Assembly (NCBI RefSeq): GCF_900129275.1
Contig: NZ_FQUX01000006.1
Span: 62,001-126,000 of the forward strand
Origin: Arenibacter palladensis
GTDB lineage: Bacteria; Bacteroidota; Bacteroidia; Flavobacteriales; Flavobacteriaceae
DNA length: 64,000 nt
Direction: 5' to 3'
Shown: piece by piece, positions 27,510 to 36,450 of the stretch
How the letters are laid out: each line of letters begins with the position of its first letter
How positions within the stretch are numbered: position 1 is the stretch's first letter
Program-made: the position numbers and the translations under genes
Notes under the pieces: generated by a model
Seen by the model: the letters and a program-made list of their open reading frames with translations, nothing else
What the model was told of the DNA's origin: nothing
Databases searched by the model: none

Positions 27510-28271
27510 TTATTTGATCAAGGATGCCGATGCTTTATCCAAAAACAGGACGGTTTCGGGGTGCGTCCTAAGTATTGAAGCCGGACAGCTGGTACTTATA
27601 TCCCCGTACAGGCTATTATAAACGGCCTGGGCCTTTCTTTCGTCCGGCACCACACAACTAATGGCCTTACAGTTCATTATGGCCGAAATGGTCAATGTAA
27701 CGGCTTCCTTGGGCACATCGGCAAAAGTTGGAAACCAGCCCTCACCAAGCTGTTGATTTCTGCAAGCTTCATCCAGCTCTACCACCTTCACCAATTTGGG
27801 ATCTTTAAAATCGGCAACAACGGGATCATTAAAGGCTATATGTCCGTTTTCTCCTATTCCAATACAAGCTATGTCTATTGGATGTGCCTTCAAGGCCTCT
27901 TCATAATTTTGGATTTCCAATTGTAAATTTGCTGCATCGCCATTTAGGAAATATATCTTTTTAGGTGCTACCTTATTTAAAATGCGCTCTTTGAGATACT
28001 TTCTAAAACTCGCGGGATGCGATTCCGATATGCCTTTGTATTCATCCAAGTGAAATACGGTTATTTTCCCCCAATCGATTTCCTTGGTCTGCAACTCCTC
28101 TAAAAATGAAAACTGGGATGCACCAGTAGCCAAGATAAGATTGGCCCTGCCCTTTTTCTCGATTGCATCTTTCAATTTCCTTGTAACATAATCAGCTGCT
28201 GCTGCCCCCATTTCCTTTTTTTGCCCATAAATTTTTACGGACAGATTTTCAATTTGAAACGATTTTTCCAT
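27510..28271 (-). CDS. nagB: Glucosamine-6-phosphate deaminase (NagB family)
   Basis: A 253-residue cytosolic isomerase-deaminase that converts glucosamine-6-phosphate to fructose-6-phosphate and ammonia. Key motifs: LILATGASQFSF for phosphate binding, D76-E77 in VFHLDEYKG, and E141-N-G-H144 in GIGENGHIAFNDP, matching the catalytic residues of E. coli NagB. It is the last gene of the LacI-headed operon, 9 bp after the transporter gene. A related phosphosugar deaminase specificity cannot be excluded. It needs a phosphorylated substrate, but no sugar kinase is present in this operon. Confidence 0.88.
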   Translation of the reverse strand: MEKSFQIENLSVKIYGQKKEMGAAAADYVTRKLKDAIEKKGRANLILATGASQFSFLEELQTKEIDWGKITVFHLDEYKGISESHPASFRKYLKERILNKVAPKKIYFLNGDAANLQLEIQNYEEALKAHPIDIACIGIGENGHIAFNDPVVADFKDPKLVKVVELDEACRNQQLGEGWFPTFADVPKEAVTLTISAIMNCKAISCVVPDERKAQAVYNSLYGDISTSCPASILRTHPETVLFLDKASASLIK

Positions 28272-28280
28272 TGTTTAATA

Positions 28281-29522
28281 TTATAAAAATTCGGTTATAG
28301 CGAACCATGTGGTCAGCAGTGAAAAAAGGATTACCGCTATTAGACCAAGATTGATCTTTGTACTGGCCTTGTTACTCCCCATTAATTTCTGTTTGTTGAT
28401 CAATATAAACATAGGAATCGCCACTGCCGGAAGGATACAGGCTTGAAAAGCTTGTGAGAATACCATAAGTGCGGGAGGTCTTTCCTCCAAAAAGACTGTT
28501 CCAAAGGCAAATACCATGGCGCCAAGTATTAGCATTCTGGAAGACTTGGAATGAATGTTTCTTGGAGTCCCCCTATAATCGGCCAGCAACCAAGGGGCTA
28601 TAAGCACGATCGGAAAAATAGTGGACAGTCCGGCCCCTGTAATCCCTATAATCAGAACAAAAGCCGCCAATTTACCCCCCAATGGTTCAAAAAGGGATAT
28701 CATTTCTACGGTATCGTCCAGCTTCATCCCGGAAATATGTAGGGTTCCTGCGGCAACCGCCATGATGATACCGCTCAAGAAAAGCATCATAAAAGCCGAT
28801 ACAAAAGCATCTGTCTTTTCCTTTTTTAGATCATTTATACCCCATCCCTTTTCTGCCACCACCGTACTTCTCATTACAAAAACAGCCGCAGAACAGGTGG
28901 TACCCGTAATGGCCGCAATAAGCCCCAACGCACCGGGAGTATCCGGAATACTCGGAACCATACCCGATAGAATATCCATCATATCCGGGCGGACCATAAT
29001 GAAAACGACCATAAAGGAAAGTCCCATCAGGATCACCAGAACGGTCAAGACTTTTTCAAATGCCTTATAACGTCCGAACCATAAAAAAAATGTGAGTATG
29101 GCTACGAAAAAAAGAATAATCCACCCTCTTTGGATTATCTCCCCGTTAAATGCCAAGCGTACCCCTTCCTGTACCAAATCGGCCACTATACCCATTACCC
29201 CCATAAGAGCCAATAATTCACCTATAATCAATACCAAAATGATATAGAGCGAAAGTATCCAGCCCCATTTAAACTCCTGTTTAAAATTAAACAGCGCGGT
29301 CCTACCTGTCACCAAGGTTACTTTGCCATAGGCAACCATTAAAATGTAAGTAAAAATACAGGAAAGCACTACTGCCCAAAAAAGACCCATACCAAACTCC
29401 GCACCGGTCTTGGCCATTGTGGTAACACTACCGGTTCCAATGTTGTAGCCAATAAGAAACAAGCCCGGACCTACCGCGCTAAGTCCCAATAGTATTTTTT
29501 TGAATAGTGATTTATTGCCCAT
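28281..29522 (-). CDS. Nramp-fold transporter without the metal-binding motifs
   Basis: A 413-residue membrane protein with about eleven helices and the Nramp opening (LLGLSAVGPGLFLIGYNIGTGSVTTMAKTG, here given in part). In true metal carriers TM1 has D-P-G-N; the aligned positions here read G-T-G-S (29-32). In TM6 the M-P-H motif is replaced by S-A-A in GTTCSAAVFVMRSTV. It is therefore unlikely to carry Mn or Fe in the usual way. Its place between nagA and nagB suggests an organic substrate such as an amino sugar; this is inference. Short gaps show cotranscription. Confidence 0.82.
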   Translation of the reverse strand: MGNKSLFKKILLGLSAVGPGLFLIGYNIGTGSVTTMAKTGAEFGMGLFWAVVLSCIFTYILMVAYGKVTLVTGRTALFNFKQEFKWGWILSLYIILVLIIGELLALMGVMGIVADLVQEGVRLAFNGEIIQRGWIILFFVAILTFFLWFGRYKAFEKVLTVLVILMGLSFMVVFIMVRPDMMDILSGMVPSIPDTPGALGLIAAITGTTCSAAVFVMRSTVVAEKGWGINDLKKEKTDAFVSAFMMLFLSGIIMAVAAGTLHISGMKLDDTVEMISLFEPLGGKLAAFVLIIGITGAGLSTIFPIVLIAPWLLADYRGTPRNIHSKSSRMLILGAMVFAFGTVFLEERPPALMVFSQAFQACILPAVAIPMFILINKQKLMGSNKASTKINLGLIAVILFSLLTTWFAITEFL

Positions 29523-29592
29523 ATGTTGCTTTTATAGATTTAATTTTCAACCAAGTACCCTAACATTCAACACTGTAGAAACCAATAGGAAG

Positions 29593-30810
29593 TTAGTCTT
29601 TGGAATATACCAACTGTCCGGACACAAAAGTCTTGTGAATTATCACCTTATTATCGTCCAACTCAAAGAGAATAAGATCGGCTTGTTTTCCCTGTCCTAT
29701 TTCGCCAAGTTCATTAAGGGAAAACATCTTTGCAGGATTGGTGCTTGCCATTTGTATGGCATCATTCAAAGTACATTGGGTATAATCCATAATTACCCCT
29801 ACACATGCACTTATTGGTGATGCTGCCCCGGCCAGAACATTTTCCTTTGGTAATTTTACCACATTGGGGGTCAGCAATAGTGTACGCTCTCCCCGGGTAT
29901 ACTCTCCGGGAGGAAGACCAGCCAAGTCCAGGGCATCGGAGACCAAAATCGTTTTATCCGGTCCTTTTACCTTATAAAAACTTCGTACCTCTTCCTTGGT
30001 CAAATGAAATCCATCTGCTATAATGCTAGGCGTAATCCTATCATCGGCCAACTGTGGCCAAAGCGGATTATGGTGCCTATTAATCTCGTTGGCACATCCG
30101 TTACCGAGGTGGGTAGCCATTTTTGCCCCGGCATCTATGGCACGTTCTATATCCTCCGCACTGCCATTGTGATGTCCGAGCGCCACAATAATACCATTGG
30201 CAACGCAATTACGGATAAAGGGTATGGCCCCTTCCAATTCAGGTGCCAGGGTTATTAATTTTATACCATTGTTGGCTGCCTTTTGCAACTCCTGAAATTC
30301 CTCCCAATCCGGATTTTTGATGTATTTCTCCAAATGCGCACCCCTATAGCCGGGTAGCGGTGATATATATGGGCCTTCCAAATGGAATCCTGGAATTGAA
30401 CCTCCTATTTCCGGATCTTTTTGTGCTTCGGCCAGAATGGCAAAATTCCTTTTCATTCTTTTGAAATCACTGGTAATAATGGTCGGAAAATAAGTAGTTA
30501 CACCAGCTTTCCATAAGGCCTTTGTAGCTTTCCTCACCCCTTCCATCGTAAGATCGGGACCGGAAAAATCTACTCCCATATAGCCGTTGATCTGGACATC
30601 TATTAAACCGGGAGCTACATATATTTTTGAATCCCTATCACCTTTCGACAATCTGTTTATTCCCGAAATTTTTCCGTTTTTAGTCGAAATGTTGACCCAT
30701 CCCTCATCGGAATACAAAATGCCCTCCATACCGCTTTTATCCATAGACTGTGATATTCCCATGATGTAAAAAAAGAATAGTGCTATAACTAATGTATATT
30801 TAATTATCAT
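29593..30810 (-). CDS. nagA: N-acetylglucosamine-6-phosphate deacetylase family, with predicted signal peptide
   Basis: A 405-residue amidohydrolase. The catalytic core is intact: PGLIDVQING (67-76), E145 in GFHLEGPY, H213 in ALGHHNGS, H234 in ATHLGNG and D292 in LVSDALD, corresponding to the metal ligands and catalytic aspartate of NagA. The unusual part is the N-terminus: MIIKYTLVIALFFFYIMGIS, a basic-hydrophobic segment ending in small residues, precedes the family start at about residue 28 (MEGILYSDEGW). It looks like a signal peptide, so the enzyme may work in the periplasm. A start at M17 or M28 would give a cytosolic form. Operon gene between the DUF1080 and transporter genes. Confidence 0.85.
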   Translation of the reverse strand: MIIKYTLVIALFFFYIMGISQSMDKSGMEGILYSDEGWVNISTKNGKISGINRLSKGDRDSKIYVAPGLIDVQINGYMGVDFSGPDLTMEGVRKATKALWKAGVTTYFPTIITSDFKRMKRNFAILAEAQKDPEIGGSIPGFHLEGPYISPLPGYRGAHLEKYIKNPDWEEFQELQKAANNGIKLITLAPELEGAIPFIRNCVANGIIVALGHHNGSAEDIERAIDAGAKMATHLGNGCANEINRHHNPLWPQLADDRITPSIIADGFHLTKEEVRSFYKVKGPDKTILVSDALDLAGLPPGEYTRGERTLLLTPNVVKLPKENVLAGAASPISACVGVIMDYTQCTLNDAIQMASTNPAKMFSLNELGEIGQGKQADLILFELDDNKVIIHKTFVSGQLVYSKD

Positions 30811-30861
30811 AACAATTTGTTGAATTTATAATTTCCAGATCCTTATCAATGTTATCGGAAA

Positions 30862-31689
30862 CTAACTTCCCGATTTAATCTTGCGAATCTTAATATTCCT
30901 AAACCAGGCATCGTCCTTATGGTTTTGTAAGACGATATGACCCGTTCTTTTTTCCAAAAACCCCGGATAATCCACATACTTGCTTTTTTGGTAAAGTGAA
31001 TCCAAATACCGGGAACCGAATTCATATTCAACTACCTTCTTCCCATTAAGCCAATGTTCTACATTCTTATCATTGACCACAATACGGCTGGAATTGTACA
31101 TCCCGGCCGGCCTAACATCGGCATTGTCAGCGGCAATCATATCATAAAGACTCCCTGTGTACTGGGAAGGCTTTAGTTTGCCCGCATAAAGGGTGTCGGA
31201 ATCATCCAATAATTGGTATTCAAATCCCAGGGCGGAATATTGGGAACCGTACTTCTGGGACATTTCCTCGGACACATTATACTTAAGGCCAGTGTTGCCC
31301 GCCTTTAATATCTTCCATTCAAAATACAATTCATAATTATCAAAAGTATCCACCGTCATTAGATCGCCCCCTTCCAAGGGTTGCCCATCCGGCATGGAAG
31401 GCACTTCTCCACTATTCAGTTTACGTATGGCCCCATCCTCAATTTTCCATAGTTGGGTCTGAACATCCTTTCTACCCAAACCACGCCAACCATTAAACGA
31501 CTTTCCATCAAAAAGCAGTTCCCAGCCCTGCTCCTTCTCCAATTCAGTAAGGCTATTTTGCAGTAATTCCGGCCCCTTCATTGCTTCCTGTGGCTTTTGC
31601 CCATTGTTTCTGCAGCCTATCAATACCAATCCTATTATTAAGGCAAGAGCCAAGAAACAGTTTATTAAATGCTTTTTGCTCCTCTTCAT
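30862..31689 (-). CDS. DUF1080 (3-keto-disaccharide hydrolase type) lipoprotein
   Basis: A 275-residue lipoprotein: signal peptide with lipobox L-I-G-C, acylated C26. The rest is a DUF1080 (PF06439) concanavalin-like domain: WELLFDGKSFNGWRGLG, LYFEWKILKAGNTGLKYNV and GHIVLQNHKDDAWFRNIKIRKI are its hallmark blocks. Some members cleave 3-keto-glycosides made by Gfo/Idh/MocA enzymes. The ATG overlaps the stop of the preceding oxidoreductase gene by one base (TAATG), so the two are coupled, which supports the same pathway. The frame stays open seven codons upstream; the coupled ATG is the better start. Confidence 0.88.
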   Translation of the reverse strand: MKRSKKHLINCFLALALIIGLVLIGCRNNGQKPQEAMKGPELLQNSLTELEKEQGWELLFDGKSFNGWRGLGRKDVQTQLWKIEDGAIRKLNSGEVPSMPDGQPLEGGDLMTVDTFDNYELYFEWKILKAGNTGLKYNVSEEMSQKYGSQYSALGFEYQLLDDSDTLYAGKLKPSQYTGSLYDMIAADNADVRPAGMYNSSRIVVNDKNVEHWLNGKKVVEYEFGSRYLDSLYQKSKYVDYPGFLEKRTGHIVLQNHKDDAWFRNIKIRKIKSGS

Positions 31690-32681
31690 TATGCTATAAC
31701 GGATTCCCAATTACCAGAAATAATGGATTTTTGAATTGCTTCCAACACGGCTATACCATGAATAATGCTCTCGTGGCTTCGCGGTTCCTTTCCGGTGCTG
31801 AACATGTTTACCATATCTACATAATTTTTGTCCGGCTCAATAGTCTTCACTCTAGACTTCAATTCTACCACGCCTTCATCTGTCTCTACAAAGGTCTGCC
31901 AGCCATACTTTTTGGTAGTAATGACCAAAGTGGCCATCCTTCCATTTTCAAATATTAGACTAGCACTACTATTCAAATTCTCCTTTTCGTTTTTATTGAA
32001 CTTGGCCGAAATAATTTTTTCATCAAAAAGATAGATAAGAGGTTCTACCATATGCACGCCATAAAAGAAAAAGCCTCCATAAATGGAATTGATATCGGCC
32101 TTGCCGTAACAGGTTACTTGATTTATATCCTTTTTTTCCGCCAATTGCCTCCTCATATCTTCGGTGGCATAGCTATGGGCTATTGAACTGTAGGATGTGA
32201 CCGGAGTACCCACCGCCCTTGCCATTTCAAGGAATATTTTCGCGGCCTGACTGCTATAACAAAATGGTTTATCTATAAATGTGGGTATCCCAGCTTTTAC
32301 AAACGGCAAGGCCGCATCCAAGTGAAGATCGCCATGTCTATGGTCTACGATCAATGCATCTATCTTACCCATCATTTCCAAGGGGTCTTTTACAGTATTG
32401 GGAATGGCCCCCTCTGTTTTGGCCTGTTGTGCAAATTCTTCCTTTTCACCCCATACATACTTAACCTCCCATCCCGGAAATTTTTTATCCAAATTGAACA
32501 TCTTCCCAAAACCTCTGGTATGCGAATTCTCGGCACCAATGATACCGATAATCTTGTTTTTCACTACCGTGGCTTTTCCCAATTTTATCTGGGAAAACAA
32601 TGTTGACGGCAAGGACAGGGCCAAGGTTGAAAATGCAGCCCCTTTTCCAATTTTTTCTAAAAATGATCTTCTGTTTGCCAT
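31689..32681 (-). CDS. Gfo/Idh/MocA oxidoreductase with twin-arginine signal
   Basis: A 330-residue NAD(P)-dependent oxidoreductase. The N-terminus MANRRSFLEKIGKGAAFSTL is a Tat signal (RRSFLEK) followed by a hydrophobic stretch to about residue 30. The Rossmann start is KIIGIIGAENSHTRG. The family EKP motif appears as FIDKPF (about 136-141), carrying the conserved lysine. Tat export means it folds with its cofactor in the cytoplasm and works in the periplasm, as in glucose-fructose oxidoreductase. It is coupled to the DUF1080 gene and lies 10 bp after the second oxidoreductase. Confidence 0.88.
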   Translation of the reverse strand: MANRRSFLEKIGKGAAFSTLALSLPSTLFSQIKLGKATVVKNKIIGIIGAENSHTRGFGKMFNLDKKFPGWEVKYVWGEKEEFAQQAKTEGAIPNTVKDPLEMMGKIDALIVDHRHGDLHLDAALPFVKAGIPTFIDKPFCYSSQAAKIFLEMARAVGTPVTSYSSIAHSYATEDMRRQLAEKKDINQVTCYGKADINSIYGGFFFYGVHMVEPLIYLFDEKIISAKFNKNEKENLNSSASLIFENGRMATLVITTKKYGWQTFVETDEGVVELKSRVKTIEPDKNYVDMVNMFSTGKEPRSHESIIHGIAVLEAIQKSIISGNWESVIA

Positions 32682-32691
32682 ATATTTTTTT

Positions 32692-34050
32692 TTACAATTT
32701 CATTTCCCAACCGTTTTCATAAGCTCGACTCCATAATTTCTGGGCATCGCTATCCTGCAAAATATGACCATTATTGGGATCTATATTCAAAGACCTGCCC
32801 GTGCGCTGGGCAATATTCCCCAATTGCACCAACAAGGTACTTTTGTGACCAGAGTCTATATCCGCATTGAGGCTTGTACCGTTCTGGATGGCACTGAACA
32901 TATTCTGTATGTGCAAGGCATCCAAAAGTTCTGCTGGATTGGAATTATTTCTGGGGTCTATTTCCTGAGTATTTTTGACCTCTTTAACCAAATTGCCCTC
33001 CAAATCGAAAATGCTATAGCTATTGCCCCCAGGGATAAGCATACTGCCATTTTCCCCATAGAACATAACTCCTACCGAACTCCCTTCTATAGGTTTGCCA
33101 TTGCAACTCCTACCCTCCCAGGACATGGACAATCCTTCGGCAAAATCCAAATTGATCACCTGTGTATCCGGGGTCTCCCAATCGTCCTGATACCTATACC
33201 TACCGCCGTTTGAACCCACTTTAATGGGATAGTCCACCTGCATGCCCCAGCGCAATAAATCTATCATATGGGTACCATTATTAAGGGCTTCCCCTGTACC
33301 CCAATGCCACAACCAATGCCAATTGTAATGTACAATATTGTCCTTGTACTTCATTCTTGGTGCCGGACCTTGCCAAAGATCCCAATCCAACCATTTGGGC
33401 ACCTCAACTTCCTTCCCTATACCTATGGACGTACGATTGTTGGTATACCATCCTTTACCAAAATATACCCTCCCTATGGCACCGGCCTTCAGGGCATTTA
33501 TTCCTTCAACCACATTGGGCCAAGAGCGACGCTGGTTCCCCATTTGTATAACCTTCCCATATTTTTTAGCCGCCCGCACCAAAATTTCCCCTTCATTGGG
33601 GTTGTGGCTACATGGCTTTTCCACATACACGTGTTTTCCTGCTTCCATGGCCAAGAGCGATGCTGGTGCATGCCAATGATCGGGTGCAGCTATCACCATG
33701 GCATCCACATCCTTGCTTTCCAAAGACTTGCGGAAATCGGTATAAGATTTTGGCACCCTGCCTTGACGCTCTTTTACGACAGACAGACAATTCGCTATTG
33801 CCCTACTATCCACATCGCAAACATGGATGACCTCAGCATTATTTTGACTTGCAAAATTTTGGGCCAAGGCCTTTCCCCTACTATTCACCCCCATCATGGA
33901 TACATTGATACGATTATTGGCACCTAGAATACGGGCATAACTTTTGGCACTAAATTGGGGAAGGATTCCGGCCGCCGCTATAAAGGCCGAACTGGCCGCG
34001 GTTTTTTTAATAAAACTTCTTCTTGAACTTGAACTTGAATTTGATTTCAT
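32692..34050 (-). CDS. Gfo/Idh/MocA oxidoreductase with twin-arginine signal
   Basis: A 452-residue oxidoreductase. A serine-rich start leads into SRRSFIKKTAASSAFIAAAG, a Tat signal, with the mature part from about residue 35. The cofactor site is RINVSMMGVNSRGKALAQNF, the conserved lysine lies in HVYVEKPCSHN, and HWHWLWHWGTGE followed by NGTHMIDLLRWG is the C-terminal substrate-domain block typical of Bacteroidetes members. Its likely reaction is oxidation of a sugar hydroxyl using bound NAD(P). The two exported oxidoreductases are only distantly alike, so they may work on different positions or in opposite directions. Confidence 0.9.
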   Translation of the reverse strand: MKSNSSSSSRRSFIKKTAASSAFIAAAGILPQFSAKSYARILGANNRINVSMMGVNSRGKALAQNFASQNNAEVIHVCDVDSRAIANCLSVVKERQGRVPKSYTDFRKSLESKDVDAMVIAAPDHWHAPASLLAMEAGKHVYVEKPCSHNPNEGEILVRAAKKYGKVIQMGNQRRSWPNVVEGINALKAGAIGRVYFGKGWYTNNRTSIGIGKEVEVPKWLDWDLWQGPAPRMKYKDNIVHYNWHWLWHWGTGEALNNGTHMIDLLRWGMQVDYPIKVGSNGGRYRYQDDWETPDTQVINLDFAEGLSMSWEGRSCNGKPIEGSSVGVMFYGENGSMLIPGGNSYSIFDLEGNLVKEVKNTQEIDPRNNSNPAELLDALHIQNMFSAIQNGTSLNADIDSGHKSTLLVQLGNIAQRTGRSLNIDPNNGHILQDSDAQKLWSRAYENGWEMKL

Positions 34051-34106
34051 GCTATCCAGGTTTGATCGTTATTAACTTTATTTATTTTTAGGTCATTAAA
34101 ATGGGG

Positions 34107-35180
34107 CTAATAAAGGCCCGAAAACTCCATCCCCAAGGCATTGATCTCTTCATCGGAGATTTCTCCCGAGCACACCAGCGTACGAAAAGCAAAACGTACG
34201 GAATCTCCTTTTTTCAAACTTAAGTCCATAGTTTCCTTTCCTTCCGAAAATACATTTTGACCCAATGGGTTTACAGCAAAAAGTCCATAGCCCCTAGCAT
34301 GCCAATAGGCCGGATAACCAGGATTCTTTTTATGGTCTATAATTACCACCGCAACCTTTCCTTTCTTATATTTGCCAAAAAGTTTCATCCATTTGGCCCG
34401 GGTGCCCCAAACATCTTCCCCTTTAATACCTTCACTACTCAAATAGTCTCCAGAAACCACATCATTATTTATGACTTTGATGGTCTCCGGGTTTCCATGT
34501 GCATCCGTTAATGTCAAGGGATTATCTGAAGGTAATTCCAATTCTCTACTTACCCTAATGGCAAACATTCCCTCTTTGGTATCCTTGAACAAAATATCCT
34601 CTTGGGCGTTTAAGGTACTTATCCAATCTATGACCCTTACCTTGCCCTTGTCCATAAAGTGAAGTTCTATATCTTCCTTTATCTGCGTACGTCCCTGAGC
34701 TTCCCAGTTGGTTTGTACCCGTATGGTTCCTTGGGTACCATCGGCATCGGCTTGGACAACCTCTTGATGCCTGATAACGCCACTGAATGGCTTACGATCT
34801 TCAGGGGTAGCCTCAGAATGTCCCCAGTAATCAATACCGTTGACATCTCCATAATTCATCCACATGCCTATGTGATGGGGGTGATCAGCACGCTCACCGG
34901 CAACTGCCTTCAATGGGTATTTACGTGTAATTTCCGTACCTTCAGATGTCACTATAGGCCATAAACAGGGTTTCATAATATTATCGGGGTAGATATAAGA
35001 AGTAAACAATTCATCCCCGAAGAAGATATCCACTTTTTGTTCAGTCACTTTATTTTCTACCCTAATGCCAGTCTTTTCCAATTCCTGTGATGGAATTACA
35101 TCATTCTTTTTAGACTTGCTTTCGCCACAAGAACCAAAAAAGACCAATAACAATAAGCAACCAAGTACTCTTATTCCCAT
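34107..35180 (-). CDS. DUF6807 (PmoA-like) family lipoprotein
   Basis: A 357-residue protein with lipoprotein signal MGIRVLGCLLLLVFFGSC. The mature part matches the DUF6807 family, often mislabelled methane oxygenase PmoA: YIYPDNIMKPCLWPI, ADHPHHIGMWMNYGDVNG (four histidines close together), DYWGH and NPGYPAYWHARGYGLFAVNPLG. The fold resembles a sugar-mutarotase-like beta-sandwich, and the genes usually sit in carbohydrate loci. I chose the ATG at 35178-35180 because it starts the signal peptide; 14 further in-frame codons upstream do not fit. Its reaction is unknown. Confidence 0.8.
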   Translation of the reverse strand: MGIRVLGCLLLLVFFGSCGESKSKKNDVIPSQELEKTGIRVENKVTEQKVDIFFGDELFTSYIYPDNIMKPCLWPIVTSEGTEITRKYPLKAVAGERADHPHHIGMWMNYGDVNGIDYWGHSEATPEDRKPFSGVIRHQEVVQADADGTQGTIRVQTNWEAQGRTQIKEDIELHFMDKGKVRVIDWISTLNAQEDILFKDTKEGMFAIRVSRELELPSDNPLTLTDAHGNPETIKVINNDVVSGDYLSSEGIKGEDVWGTRAKWMKLFGKYKKGKVAVVIIDHKKNPGYPAYWHARGYGLFAVNPLGQNVFSEGKETMDLSLKKGDSVRFAFRTLVCSGEISDEEINALGMEFSGLY

Positions 35181-35245
35181 AATATATATTTCTAGTTTAA
35201 AGAAAGCCCTTGCATTTACCAAGTTATGGCTATTGCATAAGACCT

Positions 35246-36313
35246 TTATTGAAAATTAATATAATAATCTACGTTTTCCTTAATAATTATATCCAAAGGC
35301 ACATACTGCACAGCGGTCGGTGATTTTTTATAAACAAAAAAATCGAACAAGGTCTTTACCGCGGTTACTCCTTGAAATACTGGTCTTTGGGAAATAATAT
35401 AATCGATATTTCCATTTTTCAACTCGGTCACATTTCCCGGAACTATATCAAACCCTACCACCTTTATATCCAATTCGTGCAAAGCGTGATACTTGGAAAT
35501 TAAATGCGCCCTGGAATTGGTAACGAATACTCCCTTTGTACCCGGGTTTTTAATATAATAGGTTGTCAGCTCCCTGTTTACTTCGGTCTCGGCCGTTGAG
35601 GGTATTGTAATGGAATTTACACTCCTTTTCGTCCGTAATCCATGTTCCTTGAAATAATCCCGAAAGCCATTTTCCACAAGGGCAGTGTGGGCACTATTTT
35701 CGAATCCCTTAACCATGTTTACAATAAGTATATCATCTGAAGGTTCCAGAAGGGAATTCAATAATTTCCCGGCTATATAACCGCTACCTTCCAGATCAGG
35801 GCCTATGTAACTGAGATTTTTCTTGTTTTTGATATTGGCATCTATAAAGACATAAGGAATATCCCTTTCTTCCAACTTCGCTATAAATTCTAGACTTTCC
35901 TTTTCAAATAAGGGTGCCAAGATTACGCCACTAGGATTCTTCCCAAGGATGGCATCTGCACTTTTAACAAAACTGGATTCGTCAAACAAACTGTACTCAT
36001 AAGTATGAAGCTCCATTCCAAAATCCCTGTATACTTCCACCCCCTGGTCTACCCCTATTTTCGGTAACGCCCAATAACTATGTACATTGGTAGCTTCTGG
36101 AAACAGGCTACAAACCTTAAACTGTCTTCCCAAGGCCAATGTTCTTGCCAGGAGATTGGGATTAAAATCCAACTTCTCTATGGCCTCTTCTACTTTTTTC
36201 CTTTTGGCAAGTGACACCTTCCCCCTATTGTGCAGAACCCGGTCAATGGTCCCTATGGAAACATTGGCATAGTTTGCCAAATCCTGAATGGTGGTCTTTT
36301 TATTCTTTGCCAT
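35246..36313 (-). CDS. LacI-family transcriptional regulator
   Basis: A 355-residue repressor: helix-turn-helix at residues 8-35 (TIQDLANYANVSIGTIDRVL), hinge helix near 50-60 (NPNLLARTLA), then a type I periplasmic-binding-like sensor domain resembling ribose/galactose binders (LNSLLEPSDDILIVNMVKG, VGFDIVPGNVTELKNG, ISQRPVFQG). It is the first gene of the minus-strand operon that ends with nagB. Two identical-type palindromes lie upstream, one across its own promoter, so it should repress itself and the operon until a sugar ligand binds. Confidence 0.92.
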   Translation of the reverse strand: MAKNKKTTIQDLANYANVSIGTIDRVLHNRGKVSLAKRKKVEEAIEKLDFNPNLLARTLALGRQFKVCSLFPEATNVHSYWALPKIGVDQGVEVYRDFGMELHTYEYSLFDESSFVKSADAILGKNPSGVILAPLFEKESLEFIAKLEERDIPYVFIDANIKNKKNLSYIGPDLEGSGYIAGKLLNSLLEPSDDILIVNMVKGFENSAHTALVENGFRDYFKEHGLRTKRSVNSITIPSTAETEVNRELTTYYIKNPGTKGVFVTNSRAHLISKYHALHELDIKVVGFDIVPGNVTELKNGNIDYIISQRPVFQGVTAVKTLFDFFVYKKSPTAVQYVPLDIIIKENVDYYINFQ

Positions 36314-36360
36314 CTAAAATATACTTATATAATTGTATGACCTCTAATGAATTAAAAAAG

Positions 36361-36374
36361 TGTGTAGGCACACA
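36361..36374 (-). promoter_or_regulatory. Predicted LacI operator O1
   Basis: TGTGTAGGCACACA: 5-bp arms TGTGT and ACACA around a 4-bp centre. It lies 47 bp upstream of the lacI start and shares two bases with the -7 element at 36373-36380, so a bound repressor would cover the transcription start. Confidence 0.7.
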
Positions 36375-36380
36375 AATATA
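36373..36380 (-). promoter_or_regulatory. -7 promoter element of the LacI operon
   Basis: Read on the minus strand the site is TATATTTG, a full TAnnTTTG match, followed at once by the operator palindrome. The -33 element is not obvious. Confidence 0.6.
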
Positions 36381-36450
36381 AAAATTATCATGACATACGA
36401 GCCATTTTTTATAAAAATTACAGCTTAATATAGGTAAATTTCAACAAAAA

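Noticed and set aside
33268-33927. A 219-codon open frame on the plus strand
   Set aside because: It is antisense to the Gfo/Idh/MocA gene at 32692-34050, and its translation is rich in His, Pro and Phe with no motif.
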